A stretch of DNA of 64,000 bases. Origin: Flavobacteriaceae bacterium (GTDB lineage Bacteria; Bacteroidota; Bacteroidia; Flavobacteriales; Flavobacteriaceae). The notes under the pieces were generated by a model. It ran no database searches and had not been told where the DNA came from. It saw only the letters and a list, made by a program, of their open reading frames with translations. This document shows, piece by piece, positions 17,203 to 25,935 of the stretch (its first letter is position 1; each line of letters begins with the position of its first letter). The translations under genes and the position numbers were made by a program. The stretch spans positions 124,001 to 188,000 of the forward strand of contig CANKLE010000002.1 of assembly GCA_947483075.1 (NCBI GenBank). Reading direction: 5' to 3'.

Positions 17203-18276
17203 TTATTGTACTTTACGTTCTAATTCTTGCATGGCATCTACCAAAACTTGAACGCTTTCGAGTGGTAGGGCGTTGTACATAGAGGCCCGGTATCCTCCTA
17301 CCGAACGGTGTCCGGGTAAACCGGAAATTCCCGCTGCTTTCCAAAGCGAATCAAACATTTCTTGATGGGCTGAATCTACCAATAAAAATGTGGCATTCAT
17401 GTTGGAACGATCGGCTTTGTGCGCTGTTCCTACAAAGAGTGGGTTGCGGTCAATTTCATTGTATAAAAGTTGTGCTTTGGCTTCGTTTAGTTGCTCAATG
17501 GCTGCAATACCTCCAAGATTTTTTAACCATTGCAAGGTGAGCAAGGAAGAGTAAACTGGCAATACAGCGGGTGTGTTGTACATGCTATCGGCCTTGAGGT
17601 GTTTCTCATAATCTAACATGCTTGGAATTACTCGCCCTGATTTTCCTAAAATGGATTCCTTAATAACAATCAAGGTTGTGCCTGCGGGGCCCATGTTTTT
17701 CTGCGCACCGGCGTAGATGAGATCAAATTGACTGAAATCTAAACTGCGTGAAAATAAGTCTGAACTCATGTCACATACTATTGGCACTGCAGTTTTAGGA
17801 AAGGATTTTATTTGAGTTCCAAAAATGGTATTGTTGCTGGTGCAGTGAAAATAACTGGCCGTTTCTGGAATAGTATATTCGGTAGGAATGTGGTTGTAAT
17901 TGTCGTTTTTAGAAGAGGCAACTACTGCTGTTTCTCCAAAAAGTTTGGCTTCTTTGATGGCATTATTGGCCCAAGTTCCGGTGTCTAAGTAGGCGGCATG
18001 CCCGTCTTGCGGCAACAAGTTGTAGGGTACCCGTAAAAACTCCATGCTGGCTCCCCCTTGCAAAAACAACGCTTGGTATCCTTTGCCAGTGAGTCCTAAT
18101 AATTCTAATGCTAAAGCACGCGCTTCGTCCATTACCGCAATAAAATCTTTGCTGCGGTGCGAAATTTCTAAAATAGACAAGCCCGATTGGTTGAAATCTA
18201 AAATGGCCGCTGCCGATTTTTCAAAAACTTCTTGCGGTAAAATGCAAGGTCCGGCACTAAAATTATGTTTTTTCAT
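17203..18276 (-). CDS. serC: Phosphoserine aminotransferase
   Basis: A 357-aa PLP enzyme of class V that transaminates 3-phosphohydroxypyruvate with glutamate to phosphoserine, and probably also 4-phosphohydroxythreonine in vitamin B6 synthesis. It opens KKHNFSAGPCILPQ, carries LFLQGGASMEF, and has the Schiff-base Lys in YAGAQKNMGPAG. It closes with GHRSVGGYRASMYNALPLESV. Full length. It is followed by serA. The 135-nt gap upstream (18277-18411) has no gene I can support. Confidence 0.95.
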   Translation of the reverse strand: MKKHNFSAGPCILPQEVFEKSAAAILDFNQSGLSILEISHRSKDFIAVMDEARALALELLGLTGKGYQALFLQGGASMEFLRVPYNLLPQDGHAAYLDTGTWANNAIKEAKLFGETAVVASSKNDNYNHIPTEYTIPETASYFHCTSNNTIFGTQIKSFPKTAVPIVCDMSSDLFSRSLDFSQFDLIYAGAQKNMGPAGTTLIVIKESILGKSGRVIPSMLDYEKHLKADSMYNTPAVLPVYSSLLTLQWLKNLGGIAAIEQLNEAKAQLLYNEIDRNPLFVGTAHKADRSNMNATFLLVDSAHQEMFDSLWKAAGISGLPGHRSVGGYRASMYNALPLESVQVLVDAMQELERKVQ

Positions 18277-18411
18277 ACAGGGTTAATTTCAGATTCAAAA
18301 ATGAAGTTGCAAATTTCGCGAATAGGGTTGTATTTCTCTATTTTATTTATCAGAATTCGCAGGATGTTATCAACAAAAACGATATAGCCTGTCAAAAATG
18401 CAAAGAAATTC

Positions 18412-19470
18412 TTATAAAGCAAGTAAAAATTCAAGGGTGTCCACCTGATCGGCATACTCCCAAAGCGCAGGTTTTTGTGAACTTCCCAAGGGAATACTGC
18501 CCTCGATTTTTGCAGCCGAAACAATGCATTGCAATTGTTCCTGGTCACGTTCTAAGCGCTGTGCCAATTCTTCTAGGGATTCATAATATTCGTAAAACAC
18601 GCTCGAGATGGGAGAGGCGTAACTGGGGTCTTCTTTTAGTGTCAAAAAGCCGTTGTCTACTAATTTAAAATTACTCATCAAAAACACCGCTTTGTTGTAG
18701 TCGTAATTGTTGGCGTATTTTTCATAATGAATCACGTCTTGGTAGGCAAAAATGGCTTCAAAAAAGGCAGTAAAATCATAGCCTTTGGGTACAAATAGTT
18801 TTGAAACATTGCGGCAGCCCAACCCAAAATACCGAAAAATATCTTCGCCCAATGCATGCAAATCGGCCGAGGTTTCTTGTCCGGTTAATACTGCAATCGA
18901 ATTTCTGTTTTTGCGAATGATGGCCGGTTTATCTTTAAAATAGTATTCAAAATACCGAGCCGTATTGTTGCTGCCCGTGGCAATCACGGCGTCAAAATTT
19001 TCTAATTTGCCATCGGTAAATACAATGCGATTGTTGAACTCAGGATTCTGTTGTTGCAAATAATTCACCAGAAAGGGCAGCAGCTTTTGGTCGTTCGAGG
19101 AGGTTTTTACCAAGGCGTTGTGTCCGGCCAGTACTACCGAAAGCAAATCGTGAAAACCTACTAAGGGAATATTTCCGGCCAAGACCAACCCAATTGTTTT
19201 GGGTGCAGAAACGGGTAAATTATAGCGTGCAGTCCAGGTGTTTAAGTTGCTTTCTGTCAAGGCATCAGCCCAAGAAGCTAAGGAAAATCGCACTTGATCT
19301 GCCGTAAACCAACCGTTGTGCGATTGCGATAATTGGATCAATGACTCAAACGCATCAAAATACAAATCGTTATGTAAAACACCCTCGTTTTTATGGGGAT
19401 TAACTACTGTAAATTGGGCTAAAAATCTACCTAAACTTACAAAAGATTGAATTGTGTCTTTTGGAGCCAT
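18412..19470 (-). CDS. LuxC-like acyl-CoA reductase
   Basis: A 352-aa member of the LuxC fatty acyl-CoA reductase family (aldehyde dehydrogenase fold). It shows the nucleotide-binding region PKTIGLVLAGNIPLVGFHDLLSV, ALVKTSSND, the ATGSNNTARYFEYYF stretch and the likely catalytic Cys in YFGLGCRNVSKLFVPKG. LuxC enzymes reduce acyl-CoA or acyl-enzyme to aldehydes with NADPH. No luxD, luxE or luciferase genes are present, so bioluminescence is not implied. It is divergent from a ferredoxin gene and upstream of serC and serA. The physiological substrate is unknown. Confidence 0.85.
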   Translation of the reverse strand: MAPKDTIQSFVSLGRFLAQFTVVNPHKNEGVLHNDLYFDAFESLIQLSQSHNGWFTADQVRFSLASWADALTESNLNTWTARYNLPVSAPKTIGLVLAGNIPLVGFHDLLSVVLAGHNALVKTSSNDQKLLPFLVNYLQQQNPEFNNRIVFTDGKLENFDAVIATGSNNTARYFEYYFKDKPAIIRKNRNSIAVLTGQETSADLHALGEDIFRYFGLGCRNVSKLFVPKGYDFTAFFEAIFAYQDVIHYEKYANNYDYNKAVFLMSNFKLVDNGFLTLKEDPSYASPISSVFYEYYESLEELAQRLERDQEQLQCIVSAAKIEGSIPLGSSQKPALWEYADQVDTLEFLLAL

Positions 19471-19477
19471 TTCTTTG

Positions 19478-19508
19478 TTGTATATGAATTGTTTTGAATG
19501 TATTTTTG
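19478..19508 (+). promoter_or_regulatory. Promoter of the ferredoxin gene, paired with an opposing -7 box
   Basis: TTG at 19478-19480, a 20-nt spacer, and TATTTTTG at 19501-19508 match the flavobacterial consensus and drive the plus strand. Two bases later CAAAATTA (19511-19518) is TAATTTTG on the minus strand, a -7 box for the acyl-CoA reductase gene. The two boxes form a near-perfect inverted repeat facing each other. No good -33 element was seen for the minus-strand box. Confidence 0.55.
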
Positions 19509-19596
19509 CGCAAAATTAAGTTAATAACAGGAAGAAAATCGGAAGTCTTCAGGATAAATTGTTTTTCTGGTTTTTTCTCATTCAAATTTCAAGGAT

Positions 19597-19947
19597 ATGG
19601 CTATTGTGATTACCGACGAATGCATCAATTGTGGGGCCTGCGAACCCGAATGTCCAAATACTGCGATTTATGAAGGTGCCGATGATTGGCGTTACAAAGA
19701 CGGAACCAAACTCAAAGGCAAACTGGTGTTGCCTTCTGGAGAAGAAGTAGACGCCGATGCTGCGCAAACGCCATTCTCAGACGATATTTATTACATCGTA
19801 CCCAGCAAATGTACCGAATGCAAAGGGTTTCATGATGAGCCCCAATGCGCCGCGGTTTGCCCAGTAGATTGCTGTATTCCTGATGGAAATCACGTAGAAA
19901 GCGAAGAGACCCTCTTGAACAGACAGGCTTTTTTACACAACGACTAA
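19597..19947 (+). CDS. 2[4Fe-4S] ferredoxin
   Basis: A 116-aa bacterial-type ferredoxin. The first cluster motif is [12 protein letters not shown] (C-x2-C-x2-C-x3-CP). The second is [18 protein letters not shown], with C-x2-C-x8-C-x3-CP spacing as in the Chromatium-type/YfhL ferredoxins. A long insertion of about 45 residues, acidic and lysine-rich, separates the two motifs. It is a low-potential electron carrier in the cytoplasm. It is divergent from the LuxC-like gene with paired promoters, so the two may be expressed together. Confidence 0.93.
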   Translation: MAIVITDECINCGACEPECPNTAIYEGADDWRYKDGTKLKGKLVLPSGEEVDADAAQTPFSDDIYYIVPSKCTECKGFHDEPQCAAVCPVDCCIPDGNHVESEETLLNRQAFLHND

Positions 19948-20058
19948 TGCAATTTCTACTCCTTTGCAACTCAGAACGTACAGTTTTTTTGCCAATGAGG
20001 AGTTACGTTTGTATTAATTTAGAAAGAGATTGCAAATAAAGAAAACTAAAATATAAAG

Positions 20059-21153
20059 ATGAAAGCTGGAATTGTAGGATTACCCAATGTAGGAAAGTCA
20101 ACCTTATTTAATTGTTTATCCAATGCCAAAGCGCAAAGTGCCAACTTTCCGTTTTGTACCATTGAGCCCAATATCGGAGTCGTAAATGTTCCCGATCCGC
20201 GCATTGTTCGCTTGGAAGAATTGGTCAATCCGGAGCGCGTGCAAATGGCCACCGTAGATATTGTGGATATTGCGGGCTTGGTAAAAGGAGCAAGTAAAGG
20301 CGAAGGTCTCGGAAACCAATTTTTGGGCAATATCAGAGAATGCAATGCCATCATTCATGTGTTGCGTTGTTTTGACAACGATAATATTGTGCACGTAGAC
20401 GGCAATGTAAATCCGATTCGTGACAAAGAAACCATCGACATCGAGTTGCAGTTAAAGGACCTTGAAACCGTCGAAAAACGTTTAGAAAAAGTAAATCGAG
20501 CTGCCAAAACAGGCAACAAAGAAGCACAAGTAGAAAAAGCATTTTTAGATCGCATTCGCGAAGCCCTGTTGCAGGCCAAATCGGCGAGAACGGTGGTTCC
20601 TCAGAACAATGACGAAGTAGAATTGCTGGCAGATTTTCAGCTGATTACTTCCAAACCAGTATTGTATGTGTGCAACGTAGACGAAGCTTCAGCCGTAAAC
20701 GGAAATGCCTATGTAGACCAAGTTCGGGAATTAGTAAAAGACGAAGACGCCCAAGTAATTGTCTTGTCTGTAGGCGCCGAAGCCGACATTACCGAATTAG
20801 AAAGTTACGAAGAGCGACAAATATTTTTAGAAGACATGGGTTTATCAGAACCGGGATCGGCCGTTTTAATTCGCGCTGCTTATACCTTATTAAAATTACA
20901 GACCTATTTTACCGCTGGGGTAAAAGAAGTGAGAGCTTGGACCATAAATGTGGGCGATTCTGCGCCAAAAGCAGCGGGTGTTATACACACCGATTTCGAA
21001 AAAGGGTTTATACGCGCAGAGGTAATTGCCTTCGAAGATTTCTCGGCCTATGGCTCAGAATCTAAAGTAAAAGAAGCCGGAAAATTGCGGGTAGAAGGAA
21101 AAGAATACATTGTAAAAGACGGGGATGTGATGCATTTTCGATTTAATGTGTAA
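20059..21153 (+). CDS. ychF: Redox-regulated ATPase YchF (OLA1)
   Basis: A 364-aa member of the Obg-like P-loop NTPases. It has the P-loop GLPNVGKSTLF, the G3 region DIVDIAGLVKGASKGEGLGNQFL and the NxxE-type specificity region YVCNVDE that favours ATP. A coiled-coil arm spans about 130-190, and a C-terminal TGS domain (LLKLQTYFTAGVKEVRAWTI to VKDGDVMHFRFNV) completes it. It binds ribosomes and modulates translation and oxidative-stress responses. Monocistronic, with its own terminator. Confidence 0.96.
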   Translation: MKAGIVGLPNVGKSTLFNCLSNAKAQSANFPFCTIEPNIGVVNVPDPRIVRLEELVNPERVQMATVDIVDIAGLVKGASKGEGLGNQFLGNIRECNAIIHVLRCFDNDNIVHVDGNVNPIRDKETIDIELQLKDLETVEKRLEKVNRAAKTGNKEAQVEKAFLDRIREALLQAKSARTVVPQNNDEVELLADFQLITSKPVLYVCNVDEASAVNGNAYVDQVRELVKDEDAQVIVLSVGAEADITELESYEERQIFLEDMGLSEPGSAVLIRAAYTLLKLQTYFTAGVKEVRAWTINVGDSAPKAAGVIHTDFEKGFIRAEVIAFEDFSAYGSESKVKEAGKLRVEGKEYIVKDGDVMHFRFNV

Positions 21154-21183
21154 TAGTTTACGCATTACTTAGTAACCAATTAA

Positions 21184-21218
21184 ATTGCCTTATTGTCATC
21201 AATAAGGTAATTTTTTTT
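21184..21218 (+). terminator. Rho-independent terminator of ychF
   Basis: A 12-bp stem ATTGCCTTATTG / CAATAAGGTAAT (one G-T pair) with a TCAT loop is followed by eight T. The adjacent TACATTTA at 21218-21225 could serve as the -7 box of the FIST gene, with TTG 22 nt upstream inside the terminator. Confidence 0.8.
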
Positions 21219-21256
21219 ACATTTAGGACATATTAATCCGGGTAAACGTATTTCAG

Positions 21257-22399
21257 ATGAAACAATGTCAATACATTATAGATCTTTATTCGGCGAAAGA
21301 AGATCTTTTTTCGAGCACTGATTTTCAGGCAGACCAAGCGAATTTAGTATTGGCCTTTGCCGAGCGAACTACATTGGATACCTTGAAACCCTATGCAGAA
21401 CTGAAACAAAGATTTCCCAATGCTTCAATTGTAATTTCCTCAGCATCGGGTCAGATATCCAACTGCAAACTAGTTGAAGAGAAAATGGTGGTTACCGCTA
21501 TTCAATTTGAACACACACCTCTAAAAGCGATCGAAATTCAGGTAGATCCCACCCACACAAAATCCTATTTGGGTGAACGAGTAAAAAACGAATTAGTTAC
21601 AACCGAACTCACTGCTTTATTTGTTCTTTCTGAAGGTAGTTTTGTGAACGGAACCGATCTTATTGAAGAATTGAGAGCCGAAACCAATCACCAAACACCC
21701 ATTTTTGGTGGAATTGCCGGAGACGGGTATTTATTTGAAAAAACAATTGTAGGACTTAACCGCGATGCAGTGGCCAATACGATTGTCATTATTGGGTTTT
21801 ATGGAAACCGTTTGCAATTTGGATTTGGTTCTGAAGGCGGTTGGAGTGATTTTGGTCCCGAACGTGAAGTTACGATGTCCGCCAAGAACAAAGTATTTAA
21901 AATTGGCGATCGCTATGCCTTAGATATTTATAAAGAGTATTTGGGTAAATACGCCGAGGAACTTCCCGGATCATCCTTGTACTTTCCGCTTTCAATGAAA
22001 GAATTTCCCGAATCTGAGCCCGTGGTTCGTACCATTTTGTCTATCGACGAAGTAGAAAAATCCATGACATTTGCCGGAAATCTCCCCGAAGGCGCTTTAG
22101 TAAAGTTTATGAAAGCCAACTCTGATAAATTAATTGATGCTTCCTATAAAGCTGCGACCAGTTCAGAATTAGTCTCAAAAGAAACCAACAAAATGGCCCT
22201 TCTCATTAGTTGTGTGGGTAGAAAAATTGTATTAGGCGACCGGGTAGAAGAAGAAATCGAAGCCGTGCGGGAAGTATTAGGAAAAGATGTACTGTTGTTT
22301 GGGTTTTATTCCTACGGTGAAATCACGCCAAATACCAAGAAAGTGGGCTGCGATTTGCAAAACCAAACCATGACCATTACTACCTTATTTGAATCATAA
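21257..22399 (+). CDS. FIST domain sensory protein
   Basis: A 380-aa soluble protein with an N-terminal FIST domain (about 30-200, including TPIFGGIAGDGYLFEKT and VIIGFYGNRLQFGFGSEGGW) and a FIST_C domain (about 215-365, ending VLLFGFYSYGEITPN). FIST domains are proposed to bind small ligands such as amino acids. No membrane segment is seen. It ends 5 nt before a hybrid histidine kinase that lacks its own recognisable input domain, so it is likely the kinase's sensory partner. Confidence 0.9.
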   Translation: MKQCQYIIDLYSAKEDLFSSTDFQADQANLVLAFAERTTLDTLKPYAELKQRFPNASIVISSASGQISNCKLVEEKMVVTAIQFEHTPLKAIEIQVDPTHTKSYLGERVKNELVTTELTALFVLSEGSFVNGTDLIEELRAETNHQTPIFGGIAGDGYLFEKTIVGLNRDAVANTIVIIGFYGNRLQFGFGSEGGWSDFGPEREVTMSAKNKVFKIGDRYALDIYKEYLGKYAEELPGSSLYFPLSMKEFPESEPVVRTILSIDEVEKSMTFAGNLPEGALVKFMKANSDKLIDASYKAATSSELVSKETNKMALLISCVGRKIVLGDRVEEEIEAVREVLGKDVLLFGFYSYGEITPNTKKVGCDLQNQTMTITTLFES

Positions 22400-22404
22400 T
22401 TGCT

Positions 22405-23928
22405 ATGAAAACGCCTCCAATTCATCGCCATTTACTCCGCCAAATCACCAAATATTTGCCGCCAGATTTTATTGCGCAAAGTCCTGAAATGGAAGATTTT
22501 ATTGCGATTATAAACCAAACCTACATTAATTACGACAAAGATGCTGAGTTGTTTGAACAATCGGCCAAATTGAATGATCGCGAGTACACGGCCATCAATT
22601 TGCGGATAAAGCAAGAGCTCGAAAAAAAGCAATTTTTTCAAGAAAAATTATTCGAAGCCATCAAGCAACTCAGTGATAATGAGTCGGCTTTGGCCAACGA
22701 CGACGATGATTTACTTGGATTACTCACCATTCTTACCGAGGAAATTGAATTAAAAAAACAATACCAAACCCAATTAGTCGAAGCCAAATCGCATGCCGAA
22801 TCGGCCAACGAAGCCAAATCTGATTTCTTGTCTTTGATGAGTCATGAATTGCGCACGCCCTTGAATGCAATAATTGGGCTCACCTACATCATGGAACAGG
22901 AGAATACGCTCGAGAGTTTGCAAGAAAATTTAAGCACGCTTAAGCATTCGGCCCACAATTTATTTTTACTCATCAACGACATCTTGGATTTTAATAAAAT
23001 TGAAGCGGGTAAAATAGAATTAGAGAAAATCAGCTTTAATTTTAAAGATTTGGTATTGCAAATCGCCAAATCGTTTGAGGTGCGCGCCAACGAAAACTTG
23101 AATCAATTAGAAGTCTTGATTGACGATAATTTCTTGCCCAATCTAATCAGTGATCCTTTGCGAATTAGTCAGATCTTGAATAATTTGGTATCGAATGCCT
23201 TAAAATTTACCAGCAACGGCAAAGTACAAATTAAGATATCACAAGAATCCTTCGTGAATAAAGTGTCTACATTCAAGGTTGAGGTAATTGACACCGGAAT
23301 AGGAATAGAAAAAGAAAATTTCAAAAAAATATTTCAAAAATTCTCCCAAGCTGATTCAAAAATATCCCGTAAATACGGAGGAACAGGCCTAGGACTCATT
23401 ATCACACAACGCTTGTTGCATTTGATGAGTTCAGACATTGCCTTTGTCTCTGAAGTAGGAAAAGGCTCTACTTTTTATTTCAGTTTGAGTTTGCCAATTT
23501 TGTCGCATTCGCAAACCATCGACACCCATGCCATCCAAGAAGGATACGAAGAAATCAACCTGAGCGGATTGAAAGTATTGTTGGTCGAAGACAACCTAAT
23601 AAACAGCAAGATTGCCCAAAAAATTATGCAAAAATGGGATGTCGAAGTCGATTTTGCGGAGAATGGATTGGTCGCCATAGAGAAGTTCAATTCAAACAAG
23701 TACCACATCATTTTAATGGACTTATCGATGCCCGTCATGGATGGGTATGAAGCCACTACCGAAATTAGAAAAACCGATAAATTGATTCCAATTATTGCCT
23801 TGTCGGCTTCGGCTTCTTTTGGGTATTTAGATCGGGCATTGCAAATTGGAATAAACGAATACATCATCAAACCATTCAATCCCAAAGAGCTCAATATGAA
23901 GCTCCAAAAGTATTCGGATTTCTTGTAA
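22405..23928 (+). CDS. Cytosolic hybrid histidine kinase with receiver domain
   Basis: A 507-aa protein without transmembrane segments. An N-terminal helical/coiled-coil part (1-135) precedes the H box SHELRTPLNAIIG (His147), the N box NNLVSNALKF, G1 DTGIGI and G2 GGTGLGL. A C-terminal receiver domain from about residue 383 has the acidic LLVEDN, phospho-acceptor Asp in IILMDLSMPVMDGYEA and Lys in YIIKPFNP. There is no HPt domain or DNA-binding output, so the phosphoryl group must go to another protein or the receiver acts as an internal switch. It is co-transcribed with the FIST gene. Confidence 0.94.
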   Translation: MKTPPIHRHLLRQITKYLPPDFIAQSPEMEDFIAIINQTYINYDKDAELFEQSAKLNDREYTAINLRIKQELEKKQFFQEKLFEAIKQLSDNESALANDDDDLLGLLTILTEEIELKKQYQTQLVEAKSHAESANEAKSDFLSLMSHELRTPLNAIIGLTYIMEQENTLESLQENLSTLKHSAHNLFLLINDILDFNKIEAGKIELEKISFNFKDLVLQIAKSFEVRANENLNQLEVLIDDNFLPNLISDPLRISQILNNLVSNALKFTSNGKVQIKISQESFVNKVSTFKVEVIDTGIGIEKENFKKIFQKFSQADSKISRKYGGTGLGLIITQRLLHLMSSDIAFVSEVGKGSTFYFSLSLPILSHSQTIDTHAIQEGYEEINLSGLKVLLVEDNLINSKIAQKIMQKWDVEVDFAENGLVAIEKFNSNKYHIILMDLSMPVMDGYEATTEIRKTDKLIPIIALSASASFGYLDRALQIGINEYIIKPFNPKELNMKLQKYSDFL

Positions 23929-23991
23929 TTAAAGCTTCTTTTTGGTCTAAAAATTGTCAATATCATTATTGATAACTTATGTTTGCGCTGC

Positions 23992-24022
23992 TTTGAATTT
24001 GCGGCTCATTCCTTTATATTAG
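23992..24022 (+). promoter_or_regulatory. Possible promoter of parE-parC
   Basis: TTTG at 23992-23995, 19 nt, then TATATTAG at 24015-24022 (six of eight positions fit the -7 box). It would give a short leader before the ATG at 24045. Confidence 0.35.
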
Positions 24023-24044
24023 CACAAATTCGTTAGTGCTTATC

Positions 24045-25907
24045 ATGCTTGAACAAAATCAATATACCGAAGACAATATACGCTCCCTCGACTGGAAAGA
24101 ACACATCCGCATGCGTCCCGGAATGTACATTGGGAAACTGGGCGATGGCTCCTCTCCCGATGATGGAATTTACATCCTGCTCAAAGAAGTAATCGATAAC
24201 TGTATCGATGAATTTGTAATGGGGGCCGGAAAAACCATTGAAGTGACCATCAAAGATAAAATGGTCTCTGTACGCGATTTTGGCCGTGGTATTCCCTTAG
24301 GCAAAGTAGTCGACGTAGTTTCTAAAATGAATACGGGAGGGAAGTATGATTCCTTGGCGTTCAAAAAATCGGTGGGATTGAATGGAGTGGGAACCAAGGC
24401 GGTAAATGCGCTTTCGAACTATTTTCGAGTAGAATCGGTGCGCGATGACAAGCAAAAAGCGGCCGAGTTTAATGCAGGAAATTTAGTACTAGAAGAAGAC
24501 ATCATCGAAACCACCAAACGCAAAGGAACCAAAGTAACTTTTGTGCCTGATGAACTTATCTTTAAGAACTACAAATACCGAAACGAGTACGTCATTAAAA
24601 TGCTCAAAAACTATTGTTACCTCAACAATGGATTGACCATCATTTACAACGGCGAAAAGTATTTTTCAGAAAACGGCTTAAAAGATTTACTCGAAGAAAC
24701 CATTCACGCCGATGATTTAGAATACCCAATCATCCACCTGAAAGGCGAGGACATCGAAATAGCCTTAACCCACAGTAAAACCCAATACAGCGAAGAATAC
24801 CATTCGTTTGTGAATGGCCAAAACACTACCCAAGGAGGAACGCATTTGGCGGCCTTTCGCGAAGCGGTGGTCAAAACGATACGCGAATATTACAACAAAG
24901 GTTTCGAAGCTTCAGATGTGCGCAAATCGATTGTGAGCGCCATCAGCATCAAAGTGATGGAGCCGGTTTTTGAGTCGCAAACCAAAACCAAATTGGGCTC
25001 TACCGAAATGGGTTCCGAACCAGGTATGCAATCGGTTCGGACTTTTGTGAATGACTTCGTTAAAAACAAACTCGACAATTTTTTACACAAAAATCCAGAA
25101 ACCGCCGATGCTTTGTTGCGCAAGATCCTCCAGGCCGAACGCGAGCGCAAGGAATTGTCGGGCATCCGTAAATTAGCCAAAGACCGCGCCAAGAAATCGA
25201 GTTTGCACAATAAAAAACTACGCGATTGTCGCGTACACCTCATGGATACTAAAAATCCGCGGTGTTTAGAAAGCACTTTGTTTATCACGGAGGGAGATTC
25301 GGCTTCGGGATCGATTACCAAATCGCGCGATGTGAATACCCAAGCGGTGTTTAGTTTGCGTGGAAAGCCCTTGAATTCGTATGGCATGACCAAGAAAATC
25401 GTCTACGAAAATGAAGAATTCAATTTACTGCAAGCAGCTTTAGACATTGAAGACGACATGGAAAATTTGCGGTACAACAACATTGTCATCGCCACCGATG
25501 CCGACGTGGATGGCATGCACATTCGCTTGTTGTTGATTACCTTTTTCTTGCAGTTTTTCCCCGAACTCATTAAAGATGGGCACTTGTATATTTTACAAAC
25601 CCCTTTGTTTCGGGTGCGCAACAAAAAAGAAACCATTTATTGCTATTCTGACGAAGAGCGCAGAGCCGCCATCGAAAAATTAAAACCCAAACCCGAAATC
25701 ACCCGATTTAAAGGATTGGGGGAAATCTCTCCCAATGAATTTCAATTTTTTATTGGCGAAGACATTCGATTGGATCCCATTATGCTCGACAAAAACACCT
25801 CAATTGAGCAGTTGTTGTCGTTCTACATGGGCAAAAACACCCCCGATAGACAAGAATTTATCATCAACAATTTGAAAGTAGAATTAGATGCCTTAGCCGA
25901 GGCCTAA
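24045..25907 (+). CDS. parE: DNA topoisomerase IV subunit B
   Basis: A 620-aa type IIA topoisomerase ATPase subunit. The track begins at a GTG (24036), but ATG at 24045 gives the usual [22 protein letters not shown]. It has the GHKL ATP site ([15 protein letters not shown] and [14 protein letters not shown]) and the TOPRIM motif EGDSASGSI with [12 protein letters not shown] for magnesium. It works with ParC, encoded 28 nt downstream, to decatenate daughter chromosomes. Length and order fit Bacteroidetes ParE rather than GyrB. Confidence 0.95.
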   Translation: MLEQNQYTEDNIRSLDWKEHIRMRPGMYIGKLGDGSSPDDGIYILLKEVIDNCIDEFVMGAGKTIEVTIKDKMVSVRDFGRGIPLGKVVDVVSKMNTGGKYDSLAFKKSVGLNGVGTKAVNALSNYFRVESVRDDKQKAAEFNAGNLVLEEDIIETTKRKGTKVTFVPDELIFKNYKYRNEYVIKMLKNYCYLNNGLTIIYNGEKYFSENGLKDLLEETIHADDLEYPIIHLKGEDIEIALTHSKTQYSEEYHSFVNGQNTTQGGTHLAAFREAVVKTIREYYNKGFEASDVRKSIVSAISIKVMEPVFESQTKTKLGSTEMGSEPGMQSVRTFVNDFVKNKLDNFLHKNPETADALLRKILQAERERKELSGIRKLAKDRAKKSSLHNKKLRDCRVHLMDTKNPRCLESTLFITEGDSASGSITKSRDVNTQAVFSLRGKPLNSYGMTKKIVYENEEFNLLQAALDIEDDMENLRYNNIVIATDADVDGMHIRLLLITFFLQFFPELIKDGHLYILQTPLFRVRNKKETIYCYSDEERRAAIEKLKPKPEITRFKGLGEISPNEFQFFIGEDIRLDPIMLDKNTSIEQLLSFYMGKNTPDRQEFIINNLKVELDALAEA

Positions 25908-25935
25908 ACCGAATAGCGAGTAAACGCCAACTAAT

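Noticed and set aside
18273-18548. 91-aa ORF between serC and the acyl-CoA reductase
   Set aside because: Most of it is an out-of-frame shadow of the reductase C-terminus; the 135-nt gap itself has no supported coding region.
18412-19470. Bioluminescence (lux) locus
   Set aside because: Only a LuxC-like gene is present; luxA, luxB, luxD and luxE are absent.
20670-21065. 131-aa basic ORF
   Set aside because: A frame shadow of ychF with Arg/Cys-rich composition typical of out-of-frame translation.
24890-25393. 167-aa minus-strand ORF
   Set aside because: It is antisense to parE, whose motifs are all intact in frame.
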